From the NCBI RefSeq assembly GCF_001655685.1, contig NZ_LYVF01000002.1, positions 83,521-147,520 of the forward strand: a stretch of DNA of 64,000 nucleotides. Reading direction: 5' to 3'. This DNA is from Desulfotomaculum copahuensis (lineage in GTDB: Bacteria; Bacillota; Desulfotomaculia; Desulfotomaculales; Desulfovirgulaceae). The translations under genes were made by a program, and so were the position numbers. Position 1 is the first letter of the stretch, and every line of letters starts with the position of its first letter. The notes below the pieces were generated by a model. That model had not been told where the DNA came from, did no database searches, and saw nothing but the letters and a program-made list of their open reading frames with translations. Shown here one piece after another: positions 8,779 through 16,888 of the stretch.

Positions 8779-9561
8779 CTAACTTCCCCCCGTCAGCGAA
8801 CGGGCTACCAGCGCCGCTCCCAGGGCCGCCGTCACTTCCGGGTCGGCGGGTACCAGCAGCGGGCGGCCCAACTCCGTTTCCAGGGCATGAACCACGCCCC
8901 GGTTGCGGGCCACCCCGCCGGTAAAGGCTACCTCGGGTTCCGGTCCGACCCGTCCCGCCAGGGAAGTCACCCGGGAGGCCACGGCGGCGCATACCCCGGC
9001 CACAATGTCCTCCCTGGGGGTATCTTGCGCCAGATGGGAGATTACTTCCGATTCAGCGAAAACAGTGCAGACCGAAGAAATGGGGCAGCGTCCTTTCGCC
9101 CCGGCCGCCAGCGCGCCCAGTTCAGCCACTGTCACTTCCAGCGCCTGAGCCATCACTTCCAAAAAGCGCCCCGTGCCGGCGGCGCACTTGTCATTCATGG
9201 CAAAGTCGGCCACCCGGCCGCCGGGCAACACCCGGATGGCCTTGCTGTCCTGTCCGCCGATGTCAATCACCGTTCGTGCGCCGGGAAAAAGATGGACCAT
9301 GCCCCGGGCCTGGCAGGATATTTCCGACACTTCCCGGTCGGCCGGAAAAGTCACGCGGCCGTAGCCGGTGGCCACAGTACCGGCGATTTGACCGGCCATT
9401 AATCCTTTTTCCCGTAACAGCTCATCCACCAGTTGCAGCGCCGTCTCCCGGCCATGGTAACCGGAGCGGCGCACGGCCCGGGCCAGCAGCATACCTCCCT
9501 GATCGATCAGCGCCACCTTCGTGGTCAGCGAACCGATGTCCACGCCCAGGTAATAAGCCAA
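8779..9561 (-). CDS. 2-hydroxyacyl-CoA dehydratase activator (HgdC-type ATPase)
   Basis: 260-residue ASKHA-fold ATPase of the BadF/BadG/HgdC family. As a homodimer it holds one [4Fe-4S] cluster and drives ATP-dependent one-electron transfer to a dehydratase or aryl-CoA reductase. The motifs are YYLGVDIGSLTTKVAL, GTVATGYGRV, IDIGGQDSKAI and NDKCAAGTGRFLEVMA. The two cluster cysteines are Cys126 and Cys165; their spacing of 39 equals that of Cys127 and Cys166 in Acidaminococcus HgdC. TTG 9561 has GGAGGG 7 bases upstream; GTG 9576 is the alternative. It lies downstream of both dehydratase subunits on the same strand, after a 240-base gap. Confidence 0.92.
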   Translation of the reverse strand: MAYYLGVDIGSLTTKVALIDQGGMLLARAVRRSGYHGRETALQLVDELLREKGLMAGQIAGTVATGYGRVTFPADREVSEISCQARGMVHLFPGARTVIDIGGQDSKAIRVLPGGRVADFAMNDKCAAGTGRFLEVMAQALEVTVAELGALAAGAKGRCPISSVCTVFAESEVISHLAQDTPREDIVAGVCAAVASRVTSLAGRVGPEPEVAFTGGVARNRGVVHALETELGRPLLVPADPEVTAALGAALVARSLTGGS

Positions 9562-9803
9562 TAAAAATCCCTCCACACATCAATTCCACCCGCCGCAGTA
9601 CCGGCGCATGAACTGTAGACATGGTACTACATAAGAAGTTGCGGAGATGTCGCTGGTAATTTCTTACTTAGCCGCCGGCAAACTGCATGGATACGGGGAA
9701 TACTGCCATCATCCGGCCCGGTCCAAATCATGCGTTCAACCGTTTAAAAGGCCGGAAACAGCCGGCTTGAAATTCCTGCCCGGCCTGTGCCGTACCGCCG
9801 GAG

Positions 9804-11033
9804 TCAAACCGTCATCTCCAGCGTCTCCAGAAACGCCTGCACCCGGTTCCGGACCGGTTCTTCGGCGTAAACACGGGCATCAGTCATATCCGCCTCCACC
9901 AGCAGACCGGGAACGCCGGTTTCATTCATCACCCGGCGGCGGATTTCCTCCTGCACCAGGGAGTAGGGCTTGCAGGAGCGGTTGGAGTGCATGACGAAGC
10001 CATCCACTTCATAATCGCGGATCAGGTCCACCATTTGCCGCACCCGGAAATCCACCGACCGGTTGAGAAAAATGGCCGTATAGGTGCGGGCCAGGCTTTC
10101 CAGGGGATCTCCCGGAGCCAGTCCGGCCGCCCATCCCCCGGTATAGGTGTCGGTGACAAAACAGGCCCCGCGTTCTGAAAAGAGGTGATAAAAGCGGAAC
10201 AGTTGATACCAGATGGCGATATTATCCCATAGCAGCCGGTACCTCTCCCCGGCCACCGCCGCCTGCCCGGCACGCACCCGTTCTTTGACCTCATCGTACA
10301 GCCGGCGGTAATAGGCCACCGCGCCGGCCGTACCGCGCAGAACCACGATTGGCGCCATGTGTACAAACAGGTCGGGGGTATTTAAGGGCGAGGGGCGGTG
10401 GCGGCATAAATTTCTGATTTCCCCCCATAACCTCACCGCTTCGTTGCTGAGGGAGATGCACTTTTGCAGGTCCGCCGGTTTGAGACGGCGGCCGGTGAGC
10501 CGTTCCAGCCCGCCAACCAAACCGCGCAATTGTTCCAGTACATAGTCGACGGTATGTTGCTTCAGTTCCCCGGTTACAAAAGGCGTATCAAGAATAAACA
10601 GCGGCACATTGAACCGGCGCGCCAGCGCCTCGTACCATTTGAGCACCGTGCCGCAGATATTGTTGCACGTGACGAGCAAATCCGGCCGGGGCAGCCCGCC
10701 CATGGGGGCCAGGTCCGGACGTAAAATGGCGCCGATGCCGGCCCGGGCGTAAGAACACAGATCCGGGGAGTAACCCGCCGCCTCGGCCGCCCGGCACAGT
10801 TCCGGAGCCACCCGCCGGGCGCCGCAAATGGCGCCGTAATTTTCCGGGTAAACGGGATCGATGCGCAGTGCGCGCAGGATCTCCACCGGGGCGCCGCTGG
10901 TCACCCAGGCCAGCGGCCGTTTCAGGGGACGGCCCCACAGGCGCTGATAACGGGTGAGCAGATAGTACCTTTGCATGGTCCGCCCCAGGTAACGGGTACT
11001 GCGCAGGGGAAGATAACGGCGCTCCTTCGCCAA
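9804..11033 (-). CDS. 2-hydroxyacyl-CoA dehydratase subunit (HgdB-type)
   Basis: 409 residues of the HgdB/BcrC family, one of two catalytic subunits that bind [4Fe-4S] clusters and the acyl-CoA. Conserved cysteines are in YPENYGAICGARR, YSPDLCSYARAG and TCNNICGTVLKWYE. The C-terminal part has the family segment DGFVMHSNRSCKPYS followed by GVPGLLVEADMTD. The start is TTG 11033, with GGAGG 11 bases upstream, a little long. It follows the other subunit (11263-12360) on the same strand, and the activator lies downstream. The particular 2-hydroxyacyl-CoA, or alternatively an aryl-CoA to be reduced, cannot be read from the sequence. Confidence 0.88.
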   Translation of the reverse strand: MAKERRYLPLRSTRYLGRTMQRYYLLTRYQRLWGRPLKRPLAWVTSGAPVEILRALRIDPVYPENYGAICGARRVAPELCRAAEAAGYSPDLCSYARAGIGAILRPDLAPMGGLPRPDLLVTCNNICGTVLKWYEALARRFNVPLFILDTPFVTGELKQHTVDYVLEQLRGLVGGLERLTGRRLKPADLQKCISLSNEAVRLWGEIRNLCRHRPSPLNTPDLFVHMAPIVVLRGTAGAVAYYRRLYDEVKERVRAGQAAVAGERYRLLWDNIAIWYQLFRFYHLFSERGACFVTDTYTGGWAAGLAPGDPLESLARTYTAIFLNRSVDFRVRQMVDLIRDYEVDGFVMHSNRSCKPYSLVQEEIRRRVMNETGVPGLLVEADMTDARVYAEEPVRNRVQAFLETLEMTV

Positions 11034-11262
11034 TGTGACCAGGACCTCCTTAAAATTATAGACACCTTTGTAAAATCCAAGAGCCGGATGGGTTAAACAA
11101 CTGCTATTCCATTATGAATTCAAGTAAGCCAGTTATCAATAAAACAGAGGTATACCAGCTTGCTCAGATAGACGGCGCAGCCGGCTGGAGCAAATAAAGC
11201 CCGGTTGACACCCGACCCGGGGCAAAAGTGCATGACAACATCCCGGTTGTTTTAAGGCAATT

Positions 11263-12360
11263 CTAAAGACACTCCAGAAACGCCTGCAGTCTGGTGCGCT
11301 CCTGCCCGCCGGGCGTGGACGTTTCCATTTCCAGCACCAGCACCGGAACACCCGCTTCGCGCAGCCTGTCACCGGCCGCCGCGGCATCCCAGGCATGGGG
11401 GTCGCAGTACTTGCGCACCACCAGCACCACCCCTTCCGCACTACGGCGGCGGGCCAGGGCCAACAGGTAGTCCAGCCTTGCTTCCAGGTACTGGTGCCGG
11501 CAGGGGCAGGGCGGACGTGCGGCGTAGCGGGCGGCTATCCCGGCCAGGGGCTCCGCCCGTTCATTCACCAGGCCGGCGAAATGCCGGTAGCCAGTGCAGG
11601 TGTCGTCGGCCACCACCCGGGCGCCCAGTTCTTCCAGCATGACATACAGGCCGTCGTTCTCCAGGATGGAACCGCTGATCAACAACCGGCGCCGCTCCCC
11701 CACCCCGTCCGCCTTTACAGCCAGTGCCGGCAGGGCCGCTTCCAGCGACGCGGCATAGGCCGCCCGGGGCATCAACTGTCCGGCACGCATCAGTGCCGCA
11801 ACCAGCGGCGAAGGCAACTGCGGCCGCAATTCATCCAGTTGGCCGGCCAGGGACCGGATGCGGTTCATCAAAACAACGGCCCGCTGCAACTGATGCGCAT
11901 CCGATTGCACGCCGGCCGTTTCCGCCAGGCGGCGCCAGAGCCGCTCCAGTTCGGCTTTAAAATAGGTCCCTGCCTCCGGCGAATCCATGGTGACGGGCGG
12001 AACGAACATGAACGTATGCCGGTGGGGCCAGATGCCGGCCAGGCATTGGATGGTATCGCAGGTATGGGCAAATCCGGCTCCGGCCAGGAAATCATACTCT
12101 TTCGCTTCCCCGGCGGCCAGACAAGCCCGGGCCGGCAAACAGCAGTAGGCGGGCAAACGGGCGGGGACGCCGGCCGCAGCCGGCGGCAGTAAACGCAAGG
12201 GCTCCCGGCCCAGGCTGAGAATTAATTCTTCCGGCCAGTAACTGCAAAAATAACCGAAGGGACGGCTGCCGGGATAAAGCTGCGGCCACCCGGCGCCACC
12301 GGAAGCGGCGGCCTCAAGTAAAATCATTACCGGATCCCTGTCTGCAGAAGCCGTCGTCAT
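11263..12360 (-). CDS. 2-hydroxyacyl-CoA dehydratase subunit (HgdA-type)
   Basis: 365 residues, the more divergent second subunit. Family features are FGYFCSYWPEEL, the cysteine-rich segment YCCLPARACL, FAHTCDTIQCLAGIW and the C-terminal VVRKYCDPHAWD with GVPVLVLEME. Its ATG overlaps the stop codon of the acyl-CoA ligase by 4 bases (12357-12360), so ligase and dehydratase are translationally coupled. This implies that the ligase product, or a close derivative, is the dehydratase substrate. The fold is the same as in the subunit at 9804 and the two should form a heterodimer. Confidence 0.87.
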   Translation of the reverse strand: MTTASADRDPVMILLEAAASGGAGWPQLYPGSRPFGYFCSYWPEELILSLGREPLRLLPPAAAGVPARLPAYCCLPARACLAAGEAKEYDFLAGAGFAHTCDTIQCLAGIWPHRHTFMFVPPVTMDSPEAGTYFKAELERLWRRLAETAGVQSDAHQLQRAVVLMNRIRSLAGQLDELRPQLPSPLVAALMRAGQLMPRAAYAASLEAALPALAVKADGVGERRRLLISGSILENDGLYVMLEELGARVVADDTCTGYRHFAGLVNERAEPLAGIAARYAARPPCPCRHQYLEARLDYLLALARRRSAEGVVLVVRKYCDPHAWDAAAAGDRLREAGVPVLVLEMETSTPGGQERTRLQAFLECL

Positions 12361-14036
12361 TTGTAATCACCCGCCTTTTCTCTCAAAACCCGCCGCAGCA
12401 CCTTGCCGATGGCGCTTTTGGGCAGCTCCGGGCAAAATTCCACCCGGCGGGGCACTTTATAGGGGAGCAGGTTCTGCCGGCAAAAGGCGATCAGTTCATC
12501 GGCACCGGCAGCCGCATTTTCCCGCAACACTATAAACGCTACGACCGTTTCCCCCCGGTAACCGTCCGGCACACCGATTACACAGGCCTCTTTTACTGCC
12601 GGGTGCATGTATAAAACATCCTCCACTTCCCGCGGGTAGACGTTGAAACCGCCGGTGATAATCAAATCCTTCTTACGTTCCACCAGGTAAAAGTAGCCGT
12701 CCGCATCCATGTAGCCAAGATCGCCGGTGTAAAGCCAGCCGTCGCGGACGACCGCCGCCGTTTCCTCCGGACGGCCGTAATAGCCGAGCATTATGTCCGG
12801 GCTTTTTAATACTATTTCCCCCACCTCCCCCGGCGGCAGTTCCCTGGCACCCGTTTCCGCATCGACAATGCGCATTACCGTATCGGGAAAGGGAACGCCG
12901 ATGCTGCCCGTTTTATTCACCCCACGGTAAGGGTTGGCGCATTTGGCCGTTACCGCTTCCGTCAACCCGTAACCTTCCATCAAACGGCCGCCCGTCAGCT
13001 CCTCGAACCGGCGCTTGATTTCCGGCGGCAGGGACGCCGCACCGGAAAAACAACCCCTCAACGAAGACAAATCATAGCGGCTTAAATCCGGCTGATTAAT
13101 CAGTCCGGTGAACATGGTGGGCACCCCGGCAAAAAGGGTCGGGCGGTGGCGGTGAACGGCCTTCAAAATCTCCCCGGGCTGATAGCGCGGCAGCAGGATG
13201 GCGGCACCGCCGGACAGCAGGATGGAATTCATACAGACACTCATCCCGAAGCCGTGAAAAATGGGCAAAACGGCCAGCAACCGGTCTGCCGGCGCGGTAT
13301 TCACCCAGGCCCGGCACTGCCAGGCGTTGACCACCAGGGCGTAGTGGGAAAGCATGACCCCTTTCGGTTTGCCCGTGGTACCGCCGGTGTAAATAAGCAC
13401 CGCCGGCGCACGGCGCACATCCGCTGAGGCGGCGCAGGCAAGCGCCGGTGACCCGTTTAGAAGCGGCCGGAAGCGCAGGCCGTGGCGGCAGGCCGGCGGA
13501 GATTTTTGTTTCAGAAGATAAAGTAAATTCAGCGGAAACGGGAGAAACTCCGGCATTGATGCATAGATAACTTGCTCCAGCAAAGGTGATCCGGCGTCCC
13601 GCAAAGCAGTCCGCACATTTTCCATCCGGCCGGCCAGTAAATTCAGTGCTATTGCCAGGCGCACACCGGCGTCCCGCACAATATGCGTCAACTCCCGCTC
13701 CGTGCTCAGGGGGTTGACCGGCACCACGACGGCGCCCAGCTGCAAAACGGCATAGTAGGCAATCACATACTGCGGGCAGTTGGGCAGAATCAGCGCCACC
13801 CGGTCCCCCGGCCCGGTCCCCAGTTGCTTTAATGCGCCGGCCAGGCGATCGACATAGCCGCCCAGTTGCCCGTAGGAAATTTTTTTGCCGTAAAAGATCA
13901 GCGCCGTGCGTTCCGCGTGCCGGCGTACATTTTCCTTGAGCAGGGCGAAAACGGGCTTGTCCGGATAGTCGAGGCGGGCGGGTACATCCGGGTCGTAAGC
14001 TGAAAGCCAGGGCAGGGCGCCGGGCGGGGAATCCAT
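12357..14036 (-). CDS. AMP-forming acyl-CoA ligase (FadD-like)
   Basis: 559-residue adenylate-forming enzyme that activates a carboxylic acid with ATP and CoA in the cytosol. Motifs: the P-loop-like YTGGTTGKPKGVMLSH, EGYGLTEA, YTGDLGYMDADGYFYLVERKKDLI and the C-terminal lysine region PKSAIGKVLRR. The overall pattern is that of long- or medium-chain and aromatic acid ligases; chain-length preference is not clear. SD AGGTGA precedes ATG 14036. It is the first gene of a leftward operon, divergent from TetR/SCP2/ALDH/ADH, and a copy of the candidate operator half-site (14081-14092) lies 45 bases upstream. A 351-codon open frame on the same strand, shifted, is a shadow of this gene. Confidence 0.93.
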   Translation of the reverse strand: MDSPPGALPWLSAYDPDVPARLDYPDKPVFALLKENVRRHAERTALIFYGKKISYGQLGGYVDRLAGALKQLGTGPGDRVALILPNCPQYVIAYYAVLQLGAVVVPVNPLSTERELTHIVRDAGVRLAIALNLLAGRMENVRTALRDAGSPLLEQVIYASMPEFLPFPLNLLYLLKQKSPPACRHGLRFRPLLNGSPALACAASADVRRAPAVLIYTGGTTGKPKGVMLSHYALVVNAWQCRAWVNTAPADRLLAVLPIFHGFGMSVCMNSILLSGGAAILLPRYQPGEILKAVHRHRPTLFAGVPTMFTGLINQPDLSRYDLSSLRGCFSGAASLPPEIKRRFEELTGGRLMEGYGLTEAVTAKCANPYRGVNKTGSIGVPFPDTVMRIVDAETGARELPPGEVGEIVLKSPDIMLGYYGRPEETAAVVRDGWLYTGDLGYMDADGYFYLVERKKDLIITGGFNVYPREVEDVLYMHPAVKEACVIGVPDGYRGETVVAFIVLRENAAAGADELIAFCRQNLLPYKVPRRVEFCPELPKSAIGKVLRRVLREKAGDYK

Positions 14037-14080
14037 TTCTTTTTCTCACCTGCCTGCTAAAGCTATCGGGAAAATTTAAA

Positions 14081-14092
14081 ATATTCGGACGG
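14081..14092. promoter_or_regulatory. Operator half-site near the ligase start
   Basis: ATATTCGGACGG occurs here and again at 14255-14266, inside the palindromic region on the other side of the intergenic region. A degenerate version on the opposite strand (ATATTCAGAC) lies near 14201-14210. The repetition suggests that one regulator, probably the TetR protein at 14369, controls both divergent operons. Confidence 0.45.
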
Positions 14093-14216
14093 TTAAAGCC
14101 GGACCGGTGCGCCGCGAAAAAGGTAAGCCGGTATTTAACAGTTAAAAACAACTAAAACAAATTTCCAGTTAAAAGTCAATACTCAAATTGCGTCATTATA
14201 GTCTGAATATTTCTTA

Positions 14217-14245
14217 TTGACTAAATTATCTTGCCGATCTAAAAT
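14217..14245 (+). promoter_or_regulatory. Promoter of the TetR/SCP2/ALDH/ADH operon
   Basis: TTGACT (14217-14222) and TAAAAT (14240-14245) are separated by 17 bases. The large palindrome at 14259-14278 starts 14 bases after the -10 box, at the expected first transcribed bases, as in an autorepressed TetR gene. Confidence 0.65.
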
Positions 14246-14258
14246 AAACCTAACATAT

Positions 14259-14278
14259 TCGGACGGACGTCCGACCGA
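14259..14278. promoter_or_regulatory. Candidate TetR operator (20-base palindrome)
   Basis: TCGGACGGAC at 14259-14268 followed directly by GTCCGACCGA at 14269-14278. The two halves are inverted repeats with one mismatched pair. It covers the expected transcription start of the rightward operon, and its left half is preceded by ATAT as in the half-site at 14081. Confidence 0.6.
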
Positions 14279-14368
14279 CGGATCGGACAATGACACAAAA
14301 CCCCCACCAAAAACCAGTACGCGTCCGCCACAAGATGAGAAATATACCAATATTTATGAGGAGCTTAA

Positions 14369-14938
14369 ATGTCCAAAGAGCAAAGCAACAAAGACAAAAT
14401 CCTTGCCGCCGCCGGCGACCTCTTCTCCCAAAAGGGGATCAACAATACCAGCATCGGCGACCTTGCAGAGGCTCTCGGCATCAGCAAGGGCACCATTTAT
14501 TATTACTACAAAAGCAAAGATGACATCATCTATGACATTGTGGACCGGAATTTCCAGCAACTCACCGGTGCCCTGATCGAACGTTTGCACCAACTCGACC
14601 GGGGCATTCCGCCCGCGGAAGTAGTCAGGTTGACGCTGGAAGCCGTGGTATCCGCGGAGGAACTGGGACGGCTCACCTTCCACCTGATTCAGGAGGCCAT
14701 CACGGGTAACGGGGAGATCCGGCGCAAGATTGCCGCCAAATACCGCGAGTGGCGCCGCTTGATCGCCGATCAGTTGATCGATCTCCTGAAGTTTCAGACC
14801 GGTCCGGAAGAGTTGGACGCCGCCGCGGCGGTGGTGCTGGCTTTTATCGAAGGCATAACGCTGCAGTGTCTGATCGCGCCGGAAGACATTCAAACGGCAC
14901 TGGTGGCGGAAATATTCAGCAAAGTATTATTAAAATAA
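14369..14938 (+). CDS. TetR family regulator of the divergent acyl-CoA locus
   Basis: 189 residues with a textbook TetR helix-turn-helix (SIGDLAEALGISKGTIYYYY, about residues 28-47) and KSKDDIIYDIV. The C-terminal domain resembles the FadR/YsiA group, which senses acyl-CoA, but no ligand residues can be named. ATG 14369 has AGGAG about 8 bases upstream. It is the first gene of a rightward operon followed by SCP2 (15 bases), ALDH and ADH, and is divergent from the CoA ligase. It probably binds the palindrome at 14259-14278 and is released by an acyl-CoA made by the ligase. Confidence 0.9.
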   Translation: MSKEQSNKDKILAAAGDLFSQKGINNTSIGDLAEALGISKGTIYYYYKSKDDIIYDIVDRNFQQLTGALIERLHQLDRGIPPAEVVRLTLEAVVSAEELGRLTFHLIQEAITGNGEIRRKIAAKYREWRRLIADQLIDLLKFQTGPEELDAAAAVVLAFIEGITLQCLIAPEDIQTALVAEIFSKVLLK

Positions 14939-14953
14939 TGGGGGGCTGCAAAC

Positions 14954-15364
14954 ATGACTTTTTTCGTCAATTCCGAAGAGCTGTACAGGGTATTGGGAAC
15001 ATTTTTCCGTGCGCAAACCGGCTCGGATATAGCGCAGCAAATCGGTAAAACCGGAATCACGGTACAGTTCAAGTACTTGAACCCGGACGCACTGATCACG
15101 CTGGTATCCACCGGGAACGATATAGAGGTTCAGGAAGGAGAGACCGCGCACAAGGCCGACGTGGTATTTGAAATGAAGGCCGATACGGCGCACCGCTTCT
15201 GGCTGGGAAAAGTCAACCTGCCCCAGGCGCTCGCCCGCCAGCAGATTATCGCCCGGGGACCGGTGCAAAAAGCGCTGAAACTGCTGCCCATTATCCAACC
15301 CCTGTACGCCCGCTACCAGGCCTACCTGCAAGAAGCGGGGCGGGAAGATTTATTGACCGTTTAA
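14954..15364 (+). CDS. SCP2 sterol-binding-domain protein
   Basis: 136-residue stand-alone SCP2-like domain. The family pattern is seen in DVVFEMKADTAHRFWLGKVN, followed by a hydrophobic C-terminal helix region (KALKLLPIIQPLYARYQAYL). SCP2 domains carry hydrophobic molecules such as lipids or acyl-CoAs in a tunnel. Its place between the TetR gene and aldehyde dehydrogenase suggests that the substrate of this locus is hydrophobic or membrane-associated. No signal peptide is present, so it should be cytosolic. SD GGGGGC lies a few bases before ATG 14954. Confidence 0.78.
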   Translation: MTFFVNSEELYRVLGTFFRAQTGSDIAQQIGKTGITVQFKYLNPDALITLVSTGNDIEVQEGETAHKADVVFEMKADTAHRFWLGKVNLPQALARQQIIARGPVQKALKLLPIIQPLYARYQAYLQEAGREDLLTV

Positions 15365-15388
15365 CCGGTTAAAGAGGGGGAATCGAGC

Positions 15389-16873
15389 ATGGATTATGGT
15401 TTCATCATTGGCGGGGAAAAGCTTTTCAGTGCGGCCGGGGAGTTTTTCCCGGTCGTCGACCCGGCCACCGGCGAACCGTTCGCCCGGGTGGCCAAAGCAG
15501 GGCCGGCGGACGTAGACCGGGCCGTAAAGACGGCCCGGGAGGCGCTGGAGGACCGGCGCTGGTCAATCATTTCCCCGCTGGAAAGGGGACGCATTTTAAA
15601 CCGCACCGGCGAGCTGATCCGGAACAACGCGGATGAACTGGCCGGCTTGATGAGCAAGGAAAACGGCATGACCCTGAACACGGCCCTTTATGTAGAAATC
15701 CCCCTGGCGGTGGATACTTTCAGCTATTACAGCGGACTGGCCGCCCGGACCGGTGGCGAAACCGTGCCTTTCGCGGTGGACGGCGCCCCGCCCGACTATC
15801 TGGCCCTGACCATCAAGGAGCCGGTGGGCGTGGCGGCACAGATTACCCCCTGGAACTTTCCTCTTTTAATGCCGGCCTGGAAAATAGCGCCGGCCCTGGC
15901 CGCCGGCTGCCCGGTGGTGCTCAAACCGTCGTCGGAAACACCTTTAACCGCCCTGCGCCTGGCGGAAATCTGTCTGGAAGCGGGCGTACCGGAGGGAATG
16001 GTCAACGTGCTCACCGGACCCGGCGGCACCGTGGGACGCGCCCTGGTTACCCATCCCGGCGTAAGCAAAATCACCTTTACCGGGGAAACCGAAACCGGGC
16101 GCTCCATCTTGAGAGACGCCGCCGGTGACATCAAGCGGGTCACCCTGGAACTGGGCGGCAAATCACCAAACATTATCTTTGAGGACGCCGATCTGGAAGC
16201 CGCCGTATCCGGGGCGCTGTTCGGCATTTTTTTGAACCAGGGACAGGTCTGCCAGGCCGGCAGCCGGATTTTCGTGCAGGAATCCATCTACGATGCTTTT
16301 ATCGAGGCTTTTATCGCCCGCGCCGGCGCCCTGACGGTGGGTCCGGGCAGCGACATGATGTCCGACCTGGGGCCGCTGATCAACCAGTCCCAGCTAACCA
16401 AAGTGCAAAATTACATTGCCGCCGGCAAAACCCAGGGCGCCAGATTGCTCACCGGGGGCGGCCGGCCGGCACTGACGGCACCGTATGAAAAAGGCTTTTT
16501 TATCGAACCAACCGTTTTCGGCGCGGTCGACCCGGAAATGAGCATCGCCCGGGAGGAGATATTCGGACCGGTGGCGGCCGTCCTGCCCTTCAGCAGCGAG
16601 GAAGAACTGATCCGCATGGCCAACGGCACCATTTACGGCCTGGCCGGGGCCGTCTGGACACGGGACATCAAGCGGGCCTTCCGGGTGGCCCGGGCCGTCC
16701 GGTCCGGCACCATCTGGATCAACACCTACCAGTTGCTTTCCCCCACGGCGCCCTTCGGCGGCTATAAACAAAGCGGCCTCGGCCGGGAACTGGGGAGCCA
16801 GGGACTGGAGGCCTACCTGGAAACGAAAACGGTGATCGTTGATTTAAATGAGTCGCCCGTATCCTATTTCTAA
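15389..16873 (+). CDS. NAD(P)-dependent aldehyde dehydrogenase
   Basis: 494-residue aldehyde dehydrogenase, the usual length of the family. The active-site Asn156 lies in TPWNFP, Glu254 in LELGGKSPN and the catalytic Cys288 in NQGQVCQAGSR; the C-terminal KQSGLGRELG segment is present. It oxidises an aldehyde to a free acid. Together with the alcohol dehydrogenase 15 bases downstream it would convert an alcohol to an acid, which the divergently encoded ligase could then activate. SD AGAGGGGG is upstream of ATG 15389. The substrate is unknown. Confidence 0.95.
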   Translation: MDYGFIIGGEKLFSAAGEFFPVVDPATGEPFARVAKAGPADVDRAVKTAREALEDRRWSIISPLERGRILNRTGELIRNNADELAGLMSKENGMTLNTALYVEIPLAVDTFSYYSGLAARTGGETVPFAVDGAPPDYLALTIKEPVGVAAQITPWNFPLLMPAWKIAPALAAGCPVVLKPSSETPLTALRLAEICLEAGVPEGMVNVLTGPGGTVGRALVTHPGVSKITFTGETETGRSILRDAAGDIKRVTLELGGKSPNIIFEDADLEAAVSGALFGIFLNQGQVCQAGSRIFVQESIYDAFIEAFIARAGALTVGPGSDMMSDLGPLINQSQLTKVQNYIAAGKTQGARLLTGGGRPALTAPYEKGFFIEPTVFGAVDPEMSIAREEIFGPVAAVLPFSSEEELIRMANGTIYGLAGAVWTRDIKRAFRVARAVRSGTIWINTYQLLSPTAPFGGYKQSGLGRELGSQGLEAYLETKTVIVDLNESPVSYF

Positions 16874-16888
16874 AAAGGGGGTGAAAGC

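Noticed and set aside
13096..14151. 351-codon open frame on the minus strand
   Set aside because: It lies in a shifted frame over the well-supported acyl-CoA ligase, and its product is Gly/Arg/Ala-rich without any motif; it is a high-GC shadow.
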